64,000 bases of DNA from Phorcus lineatus (lineage: Eukaryota > Mollusca > Gastropoda > Trochida > Trochidae): the NCBI GenBank assembly GCA_921293015.1, contig OV121088.1, positions 30,975,645 through 31,039,644 on the forward strand, read 5' to 3'. A model generated the notes under the pieces. It ran no database searches. It was given only the letters and a program-made list of their open reading frames with translations, and was not told the origin of the DNA. The position numbers were made by a program, and so were the translations under genes. The first letter of the stretch is position 1. Each line of letters opens with the position of its first letter. This document shows positions 59,701 through 64,000 of this stretch, in pieces.

Positions 59701-62700
59701 AATTGAATTTATCATAAATTAAATTCGGTGTCATAACTAATCTGACTTCAAAATAACTAGTTGATTGAAAATATTAATTGAATAAAACTTCATTTAGAAA
59801 GTCCCACGTTTGTGACCGTCATATTGAAATCTATAAATTAAAAATTTTTGTAATTTTTTACGAATCGATGAGAGGACGTTGTTTACAAATGCACTACTTG
59901 CAAAAACAGCATTATATATGTTAGCGATTTATCGACACTGACGACAGTGCCTGAATGAGCTAGTTTCGTCCGCGTAAGTTTTACCGAAATGTCAAATAGT
60001 ATAATCGTACCTGCCTTCTCAAACAATGGAAATTATGGTTGGTTTACAATATCTTCCTAAATACATAAGTCAGATCGTGTTTCAAAAGCAACGTACGAAA
60101 ACGCGATTCCGAACTGCGAAGTAAATTTTACAAGTTGGTCAAAACACGTGCTCGTGATAATTTCATGGCAACATGTTAGCGATACAATATAAAATGTTTG
60201 AATAAAAGATGATCTGTTTACTATTCACTCTTATTTTCAAAAATAAATAAATCTGCAATAAATCGTATATTTAATCATTTATAACTTAAAGAAAGACAAT
60301 CGTAAAGATTATCATTGATACATAAGCATGTTTTCAATGTTATTTGTCGTAAAGAAAATACATTATAGTCCAAACGGTGTTTCCTTTTAATATTCTTTGT
60401 AAGATAATGTAAAGGATCTCGTCATTATTCTTTGATGTTTTTGTGTGATTGTTGAATCTTTGGAATTATGAGAAATATGCTTTCAACCATCTTTAGTCTA
60501 TCATATTAATATTGTTATATTTTATCATTCACCTAAACGTAAATTATCGAGCTTCAGCTATATAACAGGAATAAAAACTACTAGGTAACTAACTCTGTAA
60601 TCACCGTTGTACAATAACAACGTGCTCTTGTGATATTATTTTCGGCAAAGATATGTTTTAATTACAACTGAAAAAGATGAGTAAGTTTAAAATCTTGTCG
60701 GATTTCGAAATCGGGTGAGATGCCAATGTACGTATTAATTTGTAGCCGGTCCACTGGACCTATTAGCCATAAATATACCGGTCCTTGGATATTTTTACCG
60801 GTAAGTTACCGGCACATGCCGGTAAACGGAAACACTGAACTATGTATACTGTTTCAGGTGATGCCGCACTTTTAGAAGCAGCGAAAAAGGGAAACCTAGC
60901 TCGAGTACAAAAACTGTCAACAACCGAGAATATCAATTGTCGAGACACACAGGGCAGGAACTCCACACCTCTACATCTTGCTGGTGAGAATGCTTTTGCA
61001 ATTGTATTCAGGTTTTCTGTCAGAAATGGTTCAGATAAATATACAGCAAAACACATCATGAAGCACTTCTGGCACTTTCTTTGAAATTAGTTATTTGTGA
61101 TATCCATTCCCAGATGGTTAGTGTGAAAAGTATTGGTGAAGTCTACAAAATTTGGGAAGATACTCCCCAAATAACAACTAAATTTGTTAAATATTTTTCA
61201 ATATGGTCCACTATTAGCCAGATATGTAACAGTCTTCATGTATGATTGTGGAGGCAGTATTTAGTACTCATTACAATCAGTAGCATATGAGTAGAATGTC
61301 AAAATTAGGAGCATATTGTCTCTATAAAAAGTGTTGGAGATTTATCTTATTCCTTCTAACAACAGCCGGTTACAACAATGTCGAAGTCGCAGAATTTCTC
61401 CTCGAGAACGGAGCTGACGTGAACGTGCAGGACAAGGGCGGGCTCATTCCTCTACATAACGCTTCCTCGTATGGGGTGAGAGTCTTCAACTTTTCTCTTG
61501 TTGTGACAGCCATTACACTTTGTGTATGGTAGCATTTCGCCCTGACAAGCAGTTGTATCTAAATATTCTTTCTGTGACAGACTGTAATCTATTGTGATTT
61601 GAAACACATAAGCCAATCTTAAAACCTTACATGACGTCTTTTATGACGTAACTGAGTTTGTCAATTTAGTAACTCAAAGGGAGCTCTTCTTATTCTTCAT
61701 TTTCTTGAAGATAGAACCTGCTGAAGGTCATCAAATGAAAGAAAATAATGTTCTTGTCATCTATTCCCTAATAGTTATGATTCTTTCGAACGTTCTTAAT
61801 GTACTAAACTTGTGTGTTGGTTACAGCATGTGGAGATTGCCGCTCTACTGATCAAGTTCAACACATGTGTCAATGCTCAGGACAGATGGGGCTTCACTCC
61901 ACTTCATGAAGCCGCACAGAAAGGGCGCACTCAGTTGTGTTCTCTTCTGGTAGGTTCAACATCTACTTTATGTCCTTTTCAAATCCTGATAGCGCCGCTA
62001 ACGGCTAGAATATTGCTCAAGCAGTAATAAACAATACCTCAAGGAGAAAGGAGCTTTATTACGCGCCCGTGTAAGATACTGCAGTGTAATATTTATACGG
62101 CGATATTAAAATAGTGTAATACCGCTGCACATATGACGTCATAATATTGTGTGGCTGTGACGTAACAATGTTTGCACCGCTTCTCTCGTTTTATACTGAA
62201 TCATTAAATTGTATCCTCTATTTGTTACGTAGTGGAGAGTTGCATGTCACTCGGCTTTCTCTGGTTACATTCAAGCAGTACTTGAGTTGTCTTCTCATCA
62301 GCAGCTTTTTAACACTAAATGATTTGAATTTTTTGAATTGTTTAAAATTCTATTGAACAATGTAAGGAGAGACAACTCTCCTTATTCACAGATTATCTCC
62401 CTTGGCAAGGTGGTTTTTATAACTTTCCTATATTTTTCTCAGCTTGCACATGGAGCCGATCCCACAATGAAGAACCAGGAAGGACAGACTCCTCTAGATT
62501 TGGCTACTGTAAGTTGAAACTTCCATCAAACCCTTCTTATCATGTACCATTGATAGCATACCTGTCCAAATTCACTCCAGGATTTTACTCTCTGTTAAGA
62601 AGTTTTGATTGGTGTTAATTGATCATTCCGAATGGTTTCACACAAATCAAGCAGTTTCAAGCTTAACCTGACAAATTAAATGTAAGTAAAGATTTAACAG

Positions 62701-63582
62701 ATTTTGTCACTTTATTTTTTTCCTCAAACTTATTTTCTATCCTTATTACGTAGCTTAAATCATAGTTGTGGCATTTATTATATATTCTCTATCTACTCAG
62801 GCGGATGATGTACGTGCACTACTCCAAGACGCGATGCCACCAGTGGCGCTACCCCCGAGTGTTCCCAAAGCTCAGGTCGCCAGTAACCTCACCAGCAGTA
62901 GCTCCTCATCCAGCAAGTAAGTAAACAGGCTAAGACAATTAATCATGATTGCATTCTATCTGTTAAAGACTGTTCATAACATGGCTAAATTCTCACACTA
63001 TTATACCTATAGGTTAGAATTGAGATGTTGTTTTGTTTTATCGAGGATCGTGATACATCGTCTGACACTTTATATAAAATCTTGTCTGTATCCTTAAATA
63101 TATTTTTTCATTTTAATTCTTTATTTTAACATAGGATGTTTGTGAAAACTTATTATTGTTATGAAATAACCAAAAAATATGGAAATGTAACATGAATCAT
63201 AATAGATCCTTGAGAGAGATCCTAAAATCGAAAGGGTTTGCATCGTCAAAGTTTTAACACCCCCGTTTATTTTACAGCAGCCTACTCAACAGCAGCTCTG
63301 ACGGGTTCCCGGGAGCGGTAGGCGGAAGTCCACAGGTTGGAGACGGCTGTAACATGGAGCGGTCTATCGGTGAGGGAGAGAGGAGCATCGAGGCAGTTAG
63401 TGTCATGGCCTTCCTCGGATCAATTGGACTCGAACAGCTTCGGGATATTTTCGAAAAGGAACAGATTTCGATGGACATTTTAGTGGAAATGGGACACGAA
63501 GAATTGAAGGACATTGGAATCAATGCATACGGTCACAGACACAAAATACTTAAAGGAGTGGAGAAACTTGTCGCAACAAAAG
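41525..63582 (+). CDS. TNKS: Tankyrase (poly-ADP-ribosyltransferase), 5' 21 exons, 3' end outside window
   Basis: Tankyrase binds short RxxPDG-type peptides with its ankyrin clusters, polymerises through its SAM domain and ADP-ribosylates partners such as Axin. Twenty-one exons join in phase into 925 residues. ARC1 spans about 22-170, ARC2 171-325, ARC3 326-480, ARC4 490-643 and ARC5 644-800; a Ser-rich linker (about 805-860) and the SAM domain (about 862-925) follow. Peptide-pocket residues are kept in ARC1, 2, 4 and 5 ([23 protein letters not shown]). ARC3 lacks both, as in vertebrates, where it does not bind peptides. There is no His/Pro/Ser-rich N-terminus, so the layout is TNKS2-like, usual for the single invertebrate gene. 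The PARP domain (about 200 residues) is expected beyond 64000. No frameshift or stop is seen. Confidence 0.97.
43644..44851. repeat. Satellite-like array, 8 units of 151 bp
   Basis: GCAAAGTGATCAATGAAATC starts at 43644, 43795, 43946, 44097, 44248, 44399, 44550 and 44701, always 151 bp apart. Each unit carries two AAGCTT (HindIII) sites. Sequence variants fall into types: unit 5 equals unit 1, units 7-8 equal units 2-3, and units 4 and 6 are alike, so the order is A B C D A D B C. No coding frame is seen. It resembles a short stretch of satellite DNA inside an intron. Confidence 0.97.
47774..47872 (+). repeat. 31-bp tandem repeat carrying four inverted CCAAT boxes
   Basis: GATTGG occurs at 47774, 47805, 47836 and 47867, at exactly 31-bp steps, each flanked by related sequence (TCAGAGGTTATGGCAGGTCA). 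ATTGG is the NF-Y (CCAAT) core on the minus strand. It may be a minisatellite only, or a regulatory cluster. Confidence 0.9.
48659..48730. repeat. (TTCA)n microsatellite, about 18 units
   Basis: An uninterrupted tetranucleotide run about 195 bp before tankyrase exon 2. It creates a spurious FIHS-repeat open frame. Confidence 0.97.
48925..49149 (+). CDS. TNKS: Tankyrase exon 2
   Basis: Residues 64-138: [53 protein letters not shown]. Ankyrin repeats 2-4 of ARC1. Acceptor TTTGCAG, donor GTATGG. Its base composition is GC-richer than the surroundings, which leaves an open antisense shadow frame. Confidence 0.97.
49734..50407 (+). mobile_element. DNA transposon fragment with 12-bp TIRs
   Basis: The left end CATGGTTCACAC and the right end GTATGAACCATG (reverse complement CATGGTTCATAC) are inverted with one mismatch. 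CATCA flanks both sides. The subterminal regions repeat CTGGAAAAGTACT(T/G)GAATTT many times (left about 49750-49880, right about 50358-50385). Inside lies a zinc-finger relic. It is about 674 bp and too short for a whole transposase. Confidence 0.72.
50072..50215 (+). pseudogene. Transposon-derived zinc-finger relic
   Basis: Frame starting at 50072 reads [27 protein letters not shown], a TAG stop at 50153-50155, then [16 protein letters not shown]. The pattern CVFNxKWL...W(I/L)KP...GDK...[16 protein letters not shown] is typical of the N-terminal zinc finger of proteins encoded by repeated animal DNA transposons. The later His ligands are not seen. The minus-strand open frame at 49915-50190 is its shadow. 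Confidence 0.7.
51204..51299 (+). CDS. TNKS: Tankyrase exon 3
   Basis: Residues 139-170: [20 protein letters not shown] then [12 protein letters not shown], the end of ARC1. Acceptor TTCCAG, donor GTATGT. Confidence 0.96.
51656..51768 (+). CDS. TNKS: Tankyrase exon 4
   Basis: Residues 171-208: [20 protein letters not shown] to [10 protein letters not shown], the start of ARC2. Acceptor CACAG, donor GTAAAC. Confidence 0.96.
52302..52396 (+). CDS. TNKS: Tankyrase exon 5
   Basis: Residues 209-239: [20 protein letters not shown] to DVHAKDKG. Acceptor TTTCAG, donor GTAAGT, phase 2. Confidence 0.96.
52623..52689 (+). CDS. TNKS: Tankyrase exon 6 (67 nt)
   Basis: Residues 240-262: [23 protein letters not shown]. 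It contains the ACSYGH pocket motif of ARC2. Acceptor TTTTCAG, donor GTAAGG. Confidence 0.96.
52994..53180 (+). CDS. TNKS: Tankyrase exon 7
   Basis: Residues 263-324: [51 protein letters not shown], the end of ARC2. Acceptor CCCCCAG, donor GTAGGT. Confidence 0.96.
53669..53790 (+). CDS. TNKS: Tankyrase exon 8
   Basis: Residues 325-365: [20 protein letters not shown] to [13 protein letters not shown], the linker helix and start of ARC3. Acceptor CCACAG, donor GTGAGT. Confidence 0.96.
54280..54371 (+). CDS. TNKS: Tankyrase exon 9
   Basis: Residues 366-395: [20 protein letters not shown] to DKNKE. The SPFPKRKQ insertion loop marks ARC3. Donor GTAAGT, phase 2. Confidence 0.96.
54428..54907. mobile_element. 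TTAA-bounded MITE, copy 3 (most complete)
   Basis: Runs from TTTAAAGAGGCACTCCGTGA to TCACGGAGTGGCCCTTTAAA, 480 bp, with terminal inverted repeats of about 18 bp inside TTAA. It lies 56 bp after tankyrase exon 9. The interior matches the copies at 2875 and 10473. Confidence 0.9.
55481..55559 (+). CDS. TNKS: Tankyrase exon 10
   Basis: Residues 396-422: [27 protein letters not shown]. The SYGH motif of the other clusters is replaced here. Acceptor TTGCAG, donor GTACCT. Confidence 0.95.
56408..56579 (+). CDS. TNKS: Tankyrase exon 11
   Basis: Residues 423-479: [51 protein letters not shown], the end of ARC3. Acceptor TTTCAG, donor GTGAGC. Confidence 0.95.
57102..57181 (+). CDS. TNKS: Tankyrase exon 12
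   Basis: Residues 480-506: [27 protein letters not shown], the linker and first helices of ARC4. Acceptor CCACAG, donor GTGGGT. Confidence 0.95.
57727..57945 (+). CDS. TNKS: Tankyrase exon 13
   Basis: Residues 507-579: [58 protein letters not shown]. It carries most of the ARC4 peptide pocket (YNRVS, VDYLL, CSYGH). Acceptor TTCAG, donor GTTAGA. Confidence 0.97.
58365..58463 (+). CDS. TNKS: Tankyrase exon 14
   Basis: Residues 580-612: [20 protein letters not shown] then [17 protein letters not shown] and the HEAA Glu complete the ARC4 pocket. Acceptor ATGCAG, donor GTAAGA. Confidence 0.97.
58648..58741 (+). CDS. TNKS: Tankyrase exon 15
   Basis: Residues 613-643: [20 protein letters not shown] to VADLLR, the end of ARC4. 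Acceptor TTTCAG, donor GTAAAG, phase 1. Confidence 0.96.
58742..60857 (+). other. Tankyrase intron 15
   Basis: 2116 bp, of which 1766 bp are one hAT-like element. The original intron was therefore about 340 bp. Confidence 0.85.
59072..60837. mobile_element. hAT-like element, non-autonomous, 1766 bp
   Basis: Termini CAGTGTTTCC and GGAAACACTG are perfect 10-bp inverted repeats of the hAT type. AACTATG lies directly outside both ends, a 7-bp match consistent with an 8-bp hAT target duplication. The left subterminal region repeats ACCAGTC/GACTGGT and the right one repeats ACCGG, with the perfect palindrome TTACCGGCACATGCCGGTAA (about 60806-60825). No transposase frame is recognised. Confidence 0.88.
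60858..60983 (+). CDS. TNKS: Tankyrase exon 16
   Basis: Residues 644-685: [36 protein letters not shown], the start of ARC5. Acceptor GTTTCAG lies only 20 nt after the end of a hAT-like element. Donor GTGAGA. Confidence 0.96.
61366..61475 (+). CDS. TNKS: Tankyrase exon 17
   Basis: Residues 686-722: [33 protein letters not shown]. Acceptor ACAACAG lacks a strong pyrimidine tract directly before it. Donor GTGAGA. Confidence 0.96.
61827..61949 (+). CDS. TNKS: Tankyrase exon 18
   Basis: Residues 723-763: [41 protein letters not shown]. Acceptor TTACAG, donor GTAGGT. Confidence 0.96.
62443..62508 (+). CDS. TNKS: Tankyrase exon 19 (66 nt)
   Basis: Residues 764-785: [22 protein letters not shown], the last ankyrin repeat of ARC5. 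Acceptor TTCTCAG, donor GTAAGT. Confidence 0.96.
62801..62916 (+). CDS. TNKS: Tankyrase exon 20
   Basis: Residues 786-823: [20 protein letters not shown] then a Ser-rich linker. Acceptor ACTCAG, donor GTAAGT, phase 2. A second GTAA lies 4 nt further on. Confidence 0.93.
63278..63582 (+). CDS. TNKS: Tankyrase exon 21, SAM domain
   Basis: Residues 824-925: a Ser/Gly-rich linker, then the SAM domain [52 protein letters not shown]. The SAM domain drives head-to-tail polymerisation of tankyrase. Acceptor TTTACAG is followed by CAG (tandem acceptor). Donor GTAAGG, phase 1. Confidence 0.96.
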
Positions 63583-64000
63583 GTAAGGCTGAAATGTCGT
63601 TAGGTAGTAGTCATGGTTACAAGAATGCCATATATTACTGACCTCATGTTAGCCGAAACCTTGTTTGAGAATTATGTCCCAAGAAATTCACGTTTGTGTG
63701 TTCTGTTGAAATTGGAATTTTTTTTTTAAAATTGTGAAATTGTCCAAATGTACCAAAAAAATCCTCCCCTGTACCATTAATTTTGCTATCTAAGCTTTAT
63801 TTTCTATTTTGTGATTAAAACTTTTCATTGAACATCATGAGACTTTTCTTTTATCTTTTGTTTTTTTGTGTTAATAATCACATATGTACCTGTTTGAACA
63901 ACATCACCTGTACCCAAATTGGAAAGAATAGACCATCTTTACAGTCACCGTTCTGATCTGAAAAAAAACCCCTGAAATCTTTGAGTACTACTTTTGTAAA
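63583..64000 (+). other. Start of tankyrase intron 21
   Basis: AT-rich intron sequence to the window edge. The exons for the PARP catalytic domain are expected further on. Confidence 0.85.

Larger units (their letters stand above)
60984..63277 (+). other. Tankyrase introns 16-20
   Basis: Five introns of about 290 to 490 bp. Intron 18 has GC-richer sequence with two TGACGT words (about 62134 and 62158) and a stretch resembling 4675-4730. No other feature is supported. Confidence 0.75.

Noticed and set aside
59072..60837. Possible transposase gene inside the intron 15 hAT-like element
   Set aside because: No frame longer than about 70 residues and no BED or hATC-like motif; it is treated as non-autonomous.

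Overview
The window is animal nuclear DNA: AT-rich, with short exons, long introns, GT-AG splice sites and many small mobile elements. Only two protein genes can be read. They lie head to head around a 343-bp shared promoter: SLD5/GINS4 on the minus strand (22985-41181) and tankyrase on the plus strand (from 41525, running off the right edge). The closeness of the tankyrase to animal TNKS2, together with the tRNA-derived SINEs, foldback elements and satellite DNA, suggests a marine invertebrate, most likely a mollusc and probably a bivalve. That placement is an inference; nothing in the window names a species.

Positions 1-22900 hold no exon I recognise. They carry repeats: a degenerate tandem repeat (115-545), a TTAA-bounded MITE in two copies (2875-4212, split by a nested insertion, and 10473-10950), two kinds of tRNA-derived SINE, a 111-bp GA microsatellite, several foldback elements, a direct duplication (19345-20136), a dead Tc1 transposase (20894-21360) and a long-TIR MITE.

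Positions 22900-41181 are SLD5/GINS4. I could join seven coding exons in phase into a 219-residue protein, close to the size of human GINS4 (about 223). Its introns hold seven SINE pieces, all in the transcribed orientation, a 72-bp minisatellite, a pogo-like MITE, a second copy of the long-TIR MITE and hairpin elements.

Positions 41182-41524 are the divergent promoter, with a perfect E2F-type site, an inverted CCAAT box and a YY1-like site over the tankyrase start codon.

Positions 41525-64000 are tankyrase. Twenty-one exons join in phase into 925 residues covering five ankyrin clusters (ARC1-5) and the SAM domain; the PARP catalytic exons lie beyond the window. Intron 1 holds an 8 x 151-bp satellite array, a ladder of four CCAAT boxes at exact 31-bp steps, and a TTCA microsatellite. 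Intron 2 holds a transposon with a zinc-finger relic. Intron 9 holds a third TTAA MITE. Intron 15 holds a 1766-bp hAT-like element ending 20 nt before exon 16.

The two genes serve different pathways. SLD5 is a subunit of the GINS/CMG replicative helicase. Tankyrase is a scaffold and poly-ADP-ribosyltransferase in Wnt/Axin, telomere and mitotic control. Their shared promoter suggests proliferation-linked co-expression.
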